Assembly: GCA_963757335.1 (NCBI GenBank)
Contig: CAVWRJ010000025.1
Location: 930,001-994,000, forward strand
DNA from: DASQPA01 sp963757335
GTDB lineage: Bacteria > Acidobacteriota > Thermoanaerobaculia > Multivoradales > UBA5704
DNA: 64,000 bases
Reading direction: 5' to 3'
The notes below the pieces were generated by a model, which was given only the letters and a program-made list of their open reading frames with translations, did not search any database and was not told where the DNA came from. Below, one piece after another: positions 17,102 through 28,300 of this stretch; the first letter of the stretch is position 1; every line of letters begins with the position of its first letter. Made by a program: the position numbers and the translations under genes.

Positions 17102-19498
17102 TCATCTCTTTTGGAAGCGCAGCCGAGAGAGGAAATCCCTGGCCACGCCGTAGAGCAGCGTGAGCGCATAGACCGAGAGAATGAGGCTGATCGTACCCGC
17201 TTGGCCGCGGACACATCCCCACAAAAGTACGAGCGCGAGGCTCAGAGTTGCGGCGATGGTTAGCAGCAAGCCGACGAAGAACAAGAGCGCCTTGACACAA
17301 GTCGCTGTGAAAGCGAAAAAAACAGAGACACGGGACGGCGCCTGCGGGAACCCGCGGATGAAACCGAGCTCGCTCCAATCCTCGACATAGTCGGCAAGCG
17401 CGCAGAGGAGCGCCCTGCGAGGCCCGGCATCCACAGGCGGTCACTCTCCGAGAGGAGTCCCAGGAAGCTCTTGAGCGGAGAGCCTCCCAGAAGTACAGCT
17501 TGGCGAGCGAGAGCGCGACCCAGCTGCCCAGGAAAAGGAACACCGTATAGACAGGGATGAAAGCCAGCATGTCGCGCCAGAGCGCCCGGACGACGGGCAT
17601 GAGGACCTGCCGGCGCTCGCCATTGCCGGAGCTCCCGGCCCAGCGCGTAAGGCGTCGCTGGACTCCGCTGGGAGTACGTTCGCGCTGCAGCTGTACGATC
17701 GAGCCCAGGCCGGCATCCGTCATCGGGCCCTCACTCCAGGCCAGGGTCGTCTGAAACCAGACCCAGAGGAAAACGGATACCAGAAGCCAGACGAGAGATC
17801 CCCACAGAGGCCCCGGCAGTGACAGGTCTCGCCGGAGCCAGGTCCAGCCGAGCTTGAAGGCCAGGATGCCGAGACCCGCTGTCGCAGCCGCGATGGCTCC
17901 GAGGCGGACGGTCAGGTACACGTCCATCCAGGCCAGACGCTTTTCGGCTTCCATTCCTTCAGGTTCGAGTGTGGTCTTGTGGTTGAGGGAGCTTTCGCGC
18001 CAGTCCGCGAGGAGAGCGAAGAGGGGAGCCACAATCGCCAGCCAGCGCCAGGCTCCTATGCCGGCGACCCAGACCAGCCGGCTCTCCAGCCAGCCACCGA
18101 GCTGCCAGCCGGCAAGTGCGATCAAGGCGAGCCAGAGGGCGAGGCACAACCACCAGATCCCACCCGGCTCTACGTAGTGGTGCGCCGGCGGCGGAGCCGA
18201 GAAACCCGGCTCGTGATCGCTGCGATAGCGCCAGAGGTTCGGAGGAGCATAGGTAGGATCGGCGGCCGCGAACTCGCGCACAGAGGGGTCGAGCGTCTCG
18301 TTCAGGCTCTGGACCACCTTGCCGTTCTGCAACTCGGGCGGCGGACCCATGCGGCGGTACTCGCGCTTGGCGCGGATGAAGTGCTTCCAGATACCGCTCG
18401 CGAACTCGCTGAAGGAATCGCGGAGCGTCGCAGCCTGATCGGCGAGGCCCTCCCTGCCGGGTGTCGGCTTCTGCAGGGGCAGGTACCGGGCGCAGGGCAA
18501 GGGCTTCGCCGGGTCTGGATCGGCCGGGAGAAATTGGAGACCCAGTTTGCGAGTCTCCGCGACCATCCAGGCCAGCGCAGGCTGCGCGAGGACGTCGTCC
18601 TCGAAGCCGCCGCCATGTCCGAGTGGGCGCCGACGAACCAGCGCTGCTCTAGGCGCTCCCCGTTCACCGTCTGGTCCGCCGGTATGCCTGAGCCCGTCTC
18701 GCGATACCAGGGGATGTGGGAAAAACTCGCCCGGTGCTCGTCGACGGCCAGAGCCTGGAAGCCGTTGACGACCAGGGTGTTGAGGCGCGCGTCATGAAAT
18801 TGGGCGGTGGAGTCTCGAAGCCATGGGATGGCCAGAGAGTCGATCCCCAGGGCGCCGACCGTGTCGAACACGCCGACGCAGTAGATCGGCACCCGGCGGG
18901 ACCAGGTGATCAGGAGCTCCTCGGCCCGGTTCGCCGGCCGATGCAGTCGCAACCTGCTGCTCTTCTCCCATGCCTCACGCCGCAGCACCTGAAGCTCTCG
19001 GAAGGGCGGCTTCTGCTTGCCGGCGATCCGTTCCCACCAGTTCGGGGCGGGTTCCATCCCCGTCCGTTCATCGCAATGGCGACCGAGGATCTGGTACGCG
19101 TGCCAGAGCTCTTCGGGAGGGATCGGCGCGCCACGGCGGAGCAACCCGCATTTCGCGATCAGGCCGACCAGGGAACGGGCGGTGAAGGCGCCACGGCTGA
19201 AACCGAAGACGTAGATCTCGTCTTCGTCGCAATAGTGCTCGACCAGCCAGTCGTATGCATGGCGAACGTTTCGCGAGAGGCCAAAACCGAACGCACCGCC
19301 CGTGACACTGTCGAGCAGGCCGGTGCCGACACCCTGCTGGTAGTAGACGCGCTGCCGCCAGGTTTCTCCGCCGCCTTCTACGACCCCCTCCTCGATCAGG
19401 TTCGAGAGGTGATAGATGTTCGTGCCGGAATCGCGTTGGTTCCACGTCCCATCGAGGCAGAGTATCAACCTCTGCTTGCGTCGACCTTCTCCCGCCAT
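17102..19498 (-). pseudogene. DUF2235 alpha/beta hydrolase with C-terminal membrane segments, frameshifted
   Basis: It begins RLILCLDGTWN and carries VYVFGFSRG-type nucleophile elbow GFSRGAFTARSLVGLIA, then FDTVGALG and WFVGAHSD, the DUF2235 (Tle1-like phospholipase) core. The C-terminal 400 residues hold about seven membrane helices. The frame breaks three times, each repaired by one base in a G/C run: near 18613 (GAHSDMGGGFEDDVLAQ), near 17477 (EALPLKSFLGLL) and near 17431 (DRLWDAGPRRALLCALADYV). With three bases added the product is 799 residues. I prefer the ATG at 19498 (GGGGA upstream) to the TTG at 19564. It follows the secreted partner gene in one operon. Related proteins act as lipases, some as secreted effectors. 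Confidence 0.82.
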
Positions 19499-19560
19499 AG
19501 TTCCCCCAGCGAGCCGGCGTAACCCGGCCATGCACCATCGCTTCAGTTGCTGCTTCAGGA

Positions 19561-20797
19561 TCAACCCTGCCCACCCTTGCCGAAGACGTTCTTGAGATCG
19601 GTGTTCCAGGTGATGTAGACGCGGACGGCATCGCTCTCCGGGGGTGTCACCGTCACGTTGCCCTGGGCGTCCCGGGGAGCCAGCCGCCGACGCTTGTCGA
19701 GCGCGAAGTTACCGATGCCTCCGAGGTAGATGCGGTCGCCGCTGCCGAAGGTCTTGACGGGGAACTGGCCGCGTACCTCTAGACGCTGCGACTTGAGACC
19801 GCTCGTGTGGCCGAACATAAAGTCGGCGTAGAACTCCGGGTTGATCGCCGTGCGGAAACCAAGGTAGAACCGGCTGGCGACCTTCGGCTCGGCGTCCGTC
19901 TTGAGCCCGCCTCCGGCGACGATGAGCCCCAGTAGTCCCGCAGTGCATTGGGCGTGAACGGCCGTGTGCGGTGGAAGATCCAGATGTCTTGCAGCTCGAA
20001 ACTGAAGGTCTTTGTCACCTTGGCGTTCGCCGAGCCGGTTCCGTTCCCCATGTCTCGGGTGCGGCAGCGGCCGACGGCTTCGCCGGAGAAGCGGCCTGAT
20101 CGTTCGGGAGCGTGATGCTCGTTTCCGCCGAGCTCTCGAGGAGAGCGGCGAAGGTATAGCGACCGCCGTAATGGTGCCAAAAACCGTCGCGGTCATCGGT
20201 TACCTGCTCCCCCCCGAGGCGCCGGTTGACGAGCAGGGAGATGCGCGGCTCACCCTTATCGAAGAACTTGTCGATCGCCACGAACTCGTAGCCGGTGTTC
20301 AGCCGGAAGAAGTAGTCGTCGTACTTCTCGGCGTTGATGACGAGTTGCTGCTCGCTGAAGTTCACGGTCTCCTTGACGCATGCCAGATCGTTCTCTTCCG
20401 TGGAGCTGTCGGACTCATCACCGTTCTGCTGCTTGGATTTCTTCATCGACTCGGCGGCCTGCTTCTTGGCGGCGATGATCTCCTCGAGTGCATTGCCCTT
20501 GGCTCTCAATGCTTTCTCCACGAGCCCAAGGATACGGTCTTCAGCCATCCTTCGAGTGTCGGCGTTACTGAGACACCGCCACTTGCAGGCTTTCTTCGCT
20601 TTTAGCTGATTGGCACGCGCGGCCAGAGTACCGACATCCTCATTGAGCAAGGCATCAAAGTTCATCTTGCCGACATTGGTCGGACACACCGCCTGGGCCG
20701 GGCACATCGTCTCCTTCGCCCAAGCCGCGGGGCCGAGGGCGGCGAGGCACAGGAGCAGGGCGTAGACCCACCGTAAAGCTTTCCTCAGCTCAAGCAT
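19561..20797 (-). pseudogene. Exported Cys-containing protein, frameshifted, partner of the DUF2235 gene
   Basis: The first frame (20797 down to about 20050) has a signal peptide (VYALLLCLAALGPAAWA) and a Cys-containing helical region. The following part is in a second frame (GNGTGSANAKVTKTFSFELQ) and the end in a third (LIVAGGGLKTDAEPKVASRF, FYLGFRTAINPEFYADFMFG) down to the stop. One base added to CCCC at 20046-20049 and one to CCCC at 19927-19930 restores a 412-residue protein. The C-terminal strand pattern (YLGFRTAINPEFYADFMFGH, RLEVRGQFPVKTFG) suggests an outer-membrane beta-barrel, but I do not recognise the family. The stop lies 62 bases before the DUF2235 ATG. Confidence 0.7.
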
Positions 20798-21009
20798 GGA
20801 AACTCTCCTATCGAGTCTCGACGCGCGAATCGGACGCGCATCATGCGCTCTGCGGATTTAGACGGACCGACGCGAGTTTTTCCGCGGAGCTAGCCGGCCG
20901 GCGCAGGTGGAGTCTCACCACTCTCTTGGAGGCTTTACTTCCCGCACGGTGAGGCGCCTCTCCCCTTGTGTTAGATTTTTAGCGTACTGCTCTCGGGAGA
21001 AGATCGATC

Positions 21010-21888
21010 GTGGCTCCAGCTCGACTCACTTCCACCCTCCCACGGCAGCTCTTGCCTCGCGCGGCGGCCAATCCAACTCCGGTGGCTCCCGCCTTCCAGC
21101 ATCGCCTCCCACCGTCTCCCGCGAGGATCCTGCCCCCCGCTCCCAGCCAACCGTCCCGGGCGCCGCACCTCGGGGCCAAACTCCCCAGCCGGCCGGCTTC
21201 GACCGTGTCCGTACCGGTCCGCCCAAGTGTCACCCTCCATCCCCCGCCCCTGCCAGCACCTGGGACCGTACAGGCAGCCAGGATGCCGACAGGCAAGGAA
21301 GCGGCGATCGGAGCGGCCGTCGGCCTGGGGCTCGCCTGGGCCAGCTACCAGGTGTACCGATACTTAAAGCCTCTCTCGCCAGGCTATATCGTGAAAATCG
21401 CCTTCAAACCGGGAGTCATGGGGTTCAGTACTCAAACAATCCAGGAGGCCGACGCTACAACCGACCGCAGCGCGGAGGCACTGGCTCGAAAAGTCGACAA
21501 CTCAGGGGTCACTAAGTCTTCCCACCGGATGTGTGGGAGCTGGTTCAAGCTGACCGATCTCGCTCCCGACGGCAAGCTGCACATCATTGGTCATGGCGTG
21601 CCGGTCCAAAACAACAAGGGGCTCGTCACCCACGCCGAGTCCATGTCGGGCTACTCGATGATCGAGATCGCCAATATTCTGATCAACGACCTCGGCCTTC
21701 CCGCGGATTTCAATGGCCAGATCGTACTGCACAGCTGCTACTCCGGACTGGGATCGGATAACCGACGAGGGCTTAAGCCTACCGCGCCTTCGGCGCCAGA
21801 ATCGCCTCCAGCAGATCCCCCCGCCCCTCCACCCGTTCGAGGTGCGGGTACTTCTCGCCATCGTGGTAGCTCACCCGGAAGGTCTTGA
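21010..21888 (+). CDS. Membrane-anchored caspase/C80-like cysteine peptidase candidate, 3' end doubtful
   Basis: It begins at a GTG preceded by GGGAGA. The first 90 residues are Pro/Ala-rich; a membrane helix follows (AAIGAAVGLGLAWASYQVY). The catalytic-looking part has KLHIIGHGVPVQNNKG and, 45 residues on, GQIVLHSCYSGLGS. A His-Gly and a Ser-Cys-x-x-Gly in this arrangement are the clan CD signature (caspases, C80 self-cleaving toxin domains). The frame then runs antisense into the M61 gene. Adding one G at the GGG near 21768-21770 would end it at a TAA by 21775, so the last 38 residues are probably not real. Either form is shorter than a full clan CD domain. It is divergent from the DUF2235 operon. 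Activity unproven. Confidence 0.55.
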   Translation: MAPARLTSTLPRQLLPRAAANPTPVAPAFQHRLPPSPARILPPAPSQPSRAPHLGAKLPSRPASTVSVPVRPSVTLHPPPLPAPGTVQAARMPTGKEAAIGAAVGLGLAWASYQVYRYLKPLSPGYIVKIAFKPGVMGFSTQTIQEADATTDRSAEALARKVDNSGVTKSSHRMCGSWFKLTDLAPDGKLHIIGHGVPVQNNKGLVTHAESMSGYSMIEIANILINDLGLPADFNGQIVLHSCYSGLGSDNRRGLKPTAPSAPESPPADPPAPPPVRGAGTSRHRGSSPGRS

Positions 21889-23713
21889 CCGTCTCCCCCA
21901 CCGCCGCCGTGATCTCGATCGGCGCCGTCCCCGTCTTCGCCGCCGCTATCTCCTCGGGGAGCACCTCCGCCGTCCAGGTCCGGCCGTCGACGGCGACGAG
22001 CTTCATCCCCGGTCCCATCCCCGCCTCCCAGGCGGGCGAGCCGATTACGATGTCGTCGATCGTGCCGTCGTCCTTGATCCAGAGTCCCAGCGAGAAGCTC
22101 AGGTCGATCAGCTTCGAGCCCTTGGCGCGCTGCTTCTGGTAGTCGTTCGGCTGGTCGGTGTAGACGAGCTTCCAGCCCGCGGCCTCGATGCCGCCCAAGG
22201 GGGCGTGGGGCGCCACGGCATAGACGCGCTCGGCGAAGAAACCGCGCCAGTCGTACGGGACCTGCTTGCCTAAAGCGGCGTAGACGTCTTCCGCGGTGTA
22301 GGGCAGAACGGCGGGGGCGGTCGAGGGGGGGCCGAAGAAGGCGCGGCAAAAGTCGTCGAGCGACTTGGTGCCGCCGCTCTTGGCGCGGAGGATCGTGTCG
22401 GCCTCCAGCCAGAGGAGCATCGACTCGTCGTAGTAGTCGAGGGCGCGGCGGTAGGCGGTCCAGGAGGTGGACACTCCGGAGAGCATCTCGACCGAGACCG
22501 CGGTGTCGGCCAGGGGGCGCCAGCGCCGGCCGGGGCGGTTTCGGTCCTGGTTGGCGGCGACATAGGCGGTGTACTCGCGAGCCTGTCCGATCGTGCGGAT
22601 GCCGCTCCGCGTCGTCAAGAGAAAGTCGCCCAGGTAGCGGGTCAGCCCCTCGTAAACCCAGAGGAGCTCGGTCTGGAGCGCCTGGTTGGGGTCGTGGGCG
22701 GCGAGACCGGCCGGCCGGCGGTACTTGCCGTTCCAGGAGTGGACGTACTCGTGCGGGAGGAGCGTCCCCCAGCGGAGAAGCAGGGACTCGTCGGTAAAGA
22801 ACGCGGCCTTGCCGCGGTCGTCGCTCGACTCGTGGTGCTCCAAGCCGTTGTCGTCCAGGGAGTCGGAGAGCGCGAGGAGCCAGTGGTAGGCGCGGTAGTG
22901 GCGCGCCCCGAAGAGCGCCAGAGCCTCCGCCGGCACCCGCTTGTAGGCGGCGAGCCGAGCCTCGGGCACGGCGAGCGCGGAGGCACGGTCGGCGGCGATG
23001 CTCAGATGGACCGGCGCCTCCGGGGGGCCGAAATCGAAGGTCTTGAAGAGATCTCCGGCGAGGACCGGCGAGTCGAGGAGGGTATAGAGAGTCGTCGGGG
23101 CGAAGGTGAGCGCGCCGGCTTTTGCCGGCGGTCCCGATGTCCCGCCTGCCTGCTCGGGGAGGAGCGCCGTGTCGTACTGCCAGCCGGCCGGCAGGCGGAG
23201 GGTGGCGCGGACCGGGATGTCCGAGGCGTTGGCGCCCAGGGGGTAGACCAGGAGGTCGTGCCAGTCGACGATCAGGAGGTGCGGCGTGGCGTTCGGCGAC
23301 TCCCCGTAGCCGCCGAGGCCGAAGCTCTCGGTGGGCGAGAGATAATCGAGGGTCACCTCCACCTCCCGCGCGCCGGCCGGCACTTCGACCTTGACGAGAA
23401 ACGCATCGAGCGGATCGCGGCGCCAGGGGAGGACCTGGCCGCCCGCGGAGACCGTGAAGCCGGCCACCTGCATGATCGGTCCGGTGGGCGCGTGCTCGCC
23501 CTGAATCCACTTCGGGTAGGCCAGGGTGAGCGGACCGGGGGCGGTGGGGATCACCAGGCGGGAGTGGAAGATCCCCCGCGGTGCGTCGGAGGCGTCGACC
23601 GCCAGATCCAGGGAGCGGGGGGCGGCGGTCGTGGCGGTCCCCGCGGTCGCAACCCCACAGAGGAGGACGGCGAGCGGGATCAGGCGCAGGGCTCTTGAGA
23701 TCGTGAGGGACAT
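21779..23713 (-). CDS. M61 family metallopeptidase (glycyl aminopeptidase type) with PDZ domain
   Basis: 644 residues with a signal peptide (LIPLAVLLCGVATAG). The zinc motif HEYVHSWNGK is near 319-323 and the partner glutamate lies in LLWVYEGLTRYLGDFLL, as in M61 peptidases. An N-terminal beta domain precedes it (LAYPKWIQGEHAPTGPI is typical). A PDZ-like domain lies near the C-terminus (GSPAWEAGMGPGMKLVAVDG). M61 enzymes are exported aminopeptidases that often favour Gly or Ala at the N-terminus. It is separate from the nodT gene downstream of the mdt operon (6 bases between nodT stop and this ATG), so it may be the last gene of that transcript. Confidence 0.93.
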   Translation of the reverse strand: MSLTISRALRLIPLAVLLCGVATAGTATTAAPRSLDLAVDASDAPRGIFHSRLVIPTAPGPLTLAYPKWIQGEHAPTGPIMQVAGFTVSAGGQVLPWRRDPLDAFLVKVEVPAGAREVEVTLDYLSPTESFGLGGYGESPNATPHLLIVDWHDLLVYPLGANASDIPVRATLRLPAGWQYDTALLPEQAGGTSGPPAKAGALTFAPTTLYTLLDSPVLAGDLFKTFDFGPPEAPVHLSIAADRASALAVPEARLAAYKRVPAEALALFGARHYRAYHWLLALSDSLDDNGLEHHESSDDRGKAAFFTDESLLLRWGTLLPHEYVHSWNGKYRRPAGLAAHDPNQALQTELLWVYEGLTRYLGDFLLTTRSGIRTIGQAREYTAYVAANQDRNRPGRRWRPLADTAVSVEMLSGVSTSWTAYRRALDYYDESMLLWLEADTILRAKSGGTKSLDDFCRAFFGPPSTAPAVLPYTAEDVYAALGKQVPYDWRGFFAERVYAVAPHAPLGGIEAAGWKLVYTDQPNDYQKQRAKGSKLIDLSFSLGLWIKDDGTIDDIVIGSPAWEAGMGPGMKLVAVDGRTWTAEVLPEEIAAAKTGTAPIEITAAVGETVKTFRVSYHDGEKYPHLERVEGRGDLLEAILAPKAR

Positions 23714-23719
23714 GGGCTC

Positions 23720-25275
23720 CTACGGATGCTGCTGCGCCTGCCCCGCCGCGTTCCCCACCGCTGCCGTACCGGACACGATCGCCGCCGCTCCCGGTAGCTG
23801 CGCCGTGCTCCAGTCCCCCCCAGCGCCTTCACCAGGTTGACGCTCGCGGTCATCTGGCGGATTCGGAGGTCGACCGCCGTGCGCTCGTTGGCGAGGGCGA
23901 TGTTCTCGGCGGTGACGACCTCCAGCTGGGTCGTGATGCCGCCGGTATAGCGGCTGCGGGCGAGGGCGAGCGAGCGCTCGGCCGCCTCTACGGCGGCGGC
24001 CTGCTGGGTGGCTTCGGCGGCGAGGATGCGGATCGCCGCCAGGTTGTCCTCCACCCCCTGGAAGGAGGTCAGCACGGTCTCCCGATAGGCCGCCACGTTG
24101 GCGTCGTAGGCCGCCCGCGCCTGCTCGGTCACCGCCCGCCTGCGGCCGGCGTCGAAGACCGTCTCCAGGAGCGAGGGCCCGATCGACCAGAAGCGGTTCG
24201 GGAGCGAGAAGATCTTCGCCAGGGTCGTGCTCTGGAAACCGGCCGAGCCGGAGAGGCTCAAGGTCGGGTAGTAGGCCGCGGTGGCCACCCCGATCTGGGC
24301 GTTGGCCGCCGCCATCCGGCGCTCGGCGGCGGCGATGTCGGGGCGGCGCTCGAGGAGATCGGCCGGGAGAGCCGCGGGGATCGCCGGGGGGGCCACCGCA
24401 ATGGGGGCCGGCGGGATCGTCAGGTCGGCGGGCGCCTTGCCGATGAGGACGGCGATCGCGTGCTCGAACTGGGCCCGCGAGACCCCGAGATCGATCGCCT
24501 GGGCGCGGGTGGTCTCGAGCTGGGTCTGCGCCTGGGCCACGTCGACGCCCGAGACGACGCCCTGATCGTGGCGGTTGACCGTCACCTTGAGGGCCGTCTG
24601 GTACTCGGCGGCCACCCGGTCCAGGAGCTGGCGCTGCTCGTCCAGGCCGTGGATCTCGAAGTAGTCAGCCGCCAGCTCCGCCTGGAGCGAGAGCCGCAGA
24701 TTCTCGACGTCGGCGGCGCTCGCCTGGGCGTTCGCAACGTTTTCCTCGATCGTCCGCCGCACTCTCCCCCAGAGGTCGATCTCCCAGGAGAGATCGATCG
24801 GCACCTGATAGACGGTCGCCGTCGTCCCCTGTGCGGTGTTCCCCAGCACCGTGGCACGGCCCCCCGGCGAGGTGCGGGAGGTCGTCGCCGAGGGCCCCAC
24901 ACTCACCGTGGGGAAGAGCCCGGAGCGCGCCTGAGCGACGAGCGCGCGGGCGCCGCGGAACTGAGCTTCGGCCTGGGCGATACTCTGGTTTCCCACCGAG
25001 ACCTGCTCTTCGAGAGCCGAGAGCTGGGGGTCGCCGAAGACCTCCCACCACTTGCCCCGCAGGGCGCCGTCTCTCGGCTGCGCCGGCCGGAAAGCCCCTG
25101 CCGCCGCGGTGTCGGCGGGCGACGGCTGCTCTTTGAAGGTCGCCGGGATCTCGACCGGCGGCCGTTTATAGCTCGGGCCGACGGCGCACCCGGCGGCCAG
25201 GAATCCCATTCCGATCAGGACGTACCAGCGCGGCTTTGGCGGTTTTGGCGCCATCTCACTCCCCCAAATGTTCAT
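23720..25275 (-). CDS. RND efflux outer-membrane lipoprotein (NodT family), C-terminal frameshift
   Basis: A lipobox (LAAGC) follows MAPKPPKPRWYVLIG; the real start may be the second ATG at 25254. The body is a TolC/NodT-type helical trimer subunit with two repeats: WWEVFGDPQLSALEEQV, RRTIEENVANAQASAADVEN, LLERRPDIAAAERRMAAANA, and FSLPNRFWSIGPSLLETVFD. Near the end, seven Cs (23815-23821) shift the frame. With one more base the C-terminus becomes DWSTAQLPGAAAIVSG and stops at 23720; without it the tail is an Arg-rich nonsense run to 23680. It exports substrates of the MdtABC pump across the outer membrane. Confidence 0.93.
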
Positions 25276-25329
25276 GATTCGGCTCTCCGATCGTTCGATG
25301 GGCGCATCCGCAGGTTCGAGACTTCCAGC

Positions 25330-28300
25330 TTACCCCTCGGCCGGGGCCGGGGCCGGCACGGACGGACCGCTCCGGCGGACCTGAACCCCCTGCCAGCGGA
25401 GCTGCAGGCGGTCGAGGTAGAGGTAGACGACCGGGGTCGTGTAAAGGGTCAGGAGCTGACTGAAGAGGAGGCCGCCGACGATCGCGATGCCGAGCGGCCG
25501 GCGCAGTTCGGCCCCGGTGCCCAGGCCGAGCGCCAGCGGCAGGCCGCCCAGCATCGCCGCCATGGTAGTCATGGTGATCGGTCGGAAGCGCAACAGGCAG
25601 GCCTGGAAGATGGCGTCGACCGGCTTTTTCTTTTCGTTGCGCTCGACCTCGATGGCGAAATCGATCATCAGGATGGCGTTCTTCTTGACGATGCCGATCA
25701 ACAGAATGATCCCGATGAGCGCGATGACGGAGAGCTCGATATGGAAGAGGAGGAGCGCCAGAAGGGCGCCGACGCCGGCCGACGGCAGGGTCGAGAGAAT
25801 CGTGATCGGATGGATGAAGCTCTCGTAGAGCACTCCGAGCACGATGTAGACCGTGAGGAGCGCCGCCAGGATGAGGAGAGGCTCGTTCTTGAGCGACGCC
25901 TGGAACGCCTGGGCCGTCCCTTGAAAGCTGCCGTGGATCGTGCTCGGCAGGCGCATCTCGGTTTCCGCCCGGCCGATCGCGTTGACCGCATCGCCCAAGG
26001 CCGCGCCGGGCGGCAGGTTGAACGACAGGGTGACCGCGGGGAACTGCCCCTGGTGGTTGACCGCGAGCGGGGCGTTGGTGTTTTCGAAGTGGGTGAAGCT
26101 CGAGAGCGGTACCAGCTTCCCGGTGTTCGCCCGCACGTAGATGTAGTTGAGGCCGTCCGGGTTCTGCCAGAAGCTCGGCTCGACCTCCATGACGACGTGA
26201 TACTGGTTGAGCTGCTGGTACATCGTCGAGACCGGCCGCTGGCCGAAGGCGTCGTAGAGGGTGTCGTCGATCATCTGCGGCGTGATCCCGAGCCGCGAGG
26301 CGGTGGCGCGATCGATCGCAAGCGACGCCTGAAGCCCCTTGTTCTGTTGATCGGAGTTCACGTCGACCAGCTGCGGCAGGTTGCGGAGCTTCTGCTGCAC
26401 GCGGGGCGCCCAGAGAAGGAGCTCCTTCGAGTCGTCCCCCTGGAGGGTGTACTGGTACTGCGCGCCGCTCGAACGGCCGCCGATCCGCAAGTCCTGGACA
26501 GGTTGCAGGAAGAGGCTGGCGCCGGCGATGTGGGAGAGCTTCGGCCGGAGGCGCCCGATGATCTGGTCCGCATTCAGCTTCCGGTCCTGCTTCAAAGAGA
26601 CGAACATCCGGCCCGAGTTGGTGCCGCCGGTGAAAGCGGTCACGTTCTCGACCGCCGGGTCCTTCTGGACGATTGCCGCGATCCGCTCCAGACGCCCCTG
26701 CATGGCCTGGAAGGAGCTCGCCTGGTCGGCCTGGATCGAGCCGGTCAACCGGCCCGTATCCTGCTGCGGAAAGAAGCCCTTGGGTACCTTGATATAAAGG
26801 TAGACCGTGGCGGCCATGGTCAAGAGCGTCACGAAAAGGATCAGCGGCTGGTGCCTTAAAACCCAGGAAAGCGACGTCTCGTAGCGCTTCAAGATCCAGT
26901 CGAAACCCCGCTCGCTCGCCTCGTAGAGCCGGCCGTGCTTCTCCTCGTCGTGGCCCTTCAAGAGCTTGGCGCACATCATCGGCGTCGTCGTCAGCGAGAT
27001 GAGCATGGAGACGAGGATGGCGACCGAGAGGGTCACCGCGAACTCCCGGAAGAGCCGCCCCACGATGCCGCCCATCAAGAGGATCGGAATGAAGACCGCG
27101 ATGAGCGACAGGCTGATCGAGAAGACGGTGAAGCCGATCTCTTCCGCCCCCTTGAAAGCCGCCTCGCGCGGCTTCATGCCCTGCTCCAGGTGACGGGTGA
27201 TGTTCTCGATGACGACGATCGCGTCGTCGACGACGAAACCGGTGGCGACGGTGAGCGCCATGAGCGACAGGTTGTCGATGCTGTAGCCCAGGAGGTACAT
27301 GACCCCGAAGGTACCGATGAGCGAGACCGGCACCGCGACGCTGGGGATGAGGGTCGAGCGCCAGTTGCGGAGGAAGAGGAAGACGACGAGGATGACGAGG
27401 CCGATCGAAAGGATCAGGGTCAGCTCCACGTCCTTGACCGAAGCGCGGATCGTCCGCGTGGAGTCGACGACGACGTCCATCTGGATCGCCGGGGGGATCG
27501 ACGCCTTGAGCTGGGGCAGCACGGCCTTGATCCGGTCGACCGTGTCGATGATGTTGGCGCCCGGCTGGCGGAAGATGATGAGGAGGATCGCGGGCTTGCC
27601 GTTCGACAGGCCGCCGTTCCGGATGTCCTCCACCGAATCGGTGACGGTGGCGACGTCTCCCAGGCGCACCCCGGCGCCGTTCTGATAGCGGAGAACCAGC
27701 GGCTGGTACTCCGCCGCTTTCAGGAGCTGATCGGTGGTCGTCAGGGTCCAGGAGCGTTCGCCGTTGCCGAGCGCCCCCTTGGGACGATTGGCATTGGCGG
27801 TGTTGAGCGCCGTGCGGACGTCCTCCAGACCGAGCCCGTAGCTCGCGAGGAGGGTCGGATTCAGGTCCACCCGCACCGCGGGCAGCGCGCCGCCGCCGAC
27901 GATCACCTGGCCGACGCCCTCGATCTGGGAGAACTTCTGCATCAGGACGGAGGAGGCGATGTCGTACATCTTCGCCCGCTCGTAGAGGTCCGAGGTCAAC
28001 GACAGGAGGATGATCGGCGCGTCGGCGGGGTTGACCTTGCGATAGCGCGGATTGTTCGGCAGGTTCGTCGGGAGCTGACCGCGGGCGGCGTTGATCGCCG
28101 CCTGGACATCGCGGGACGCCGCGTCGATGTCGCGATTCAGATCGAACTGGAGGGTAATGTTGGTGCTGCCGAGAGAGCTCGTCGAGGTCATCTCGGAGAT
28201 TCCGGCGATGCGCCCGAACTGGCGCTCCAGAGGCGTCGCGACCGAGGAGGCCATGGTGTCGGGGCTGGCGCCCGGCAATCCCGCCGAAACCTGAACGGTC

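Noticed and set aside
24460..26859. 799-codon plus-strand frame across nodT and mdtC
   Set aside because: Antisense shadow; charged low-complexity product and no ribosome site.
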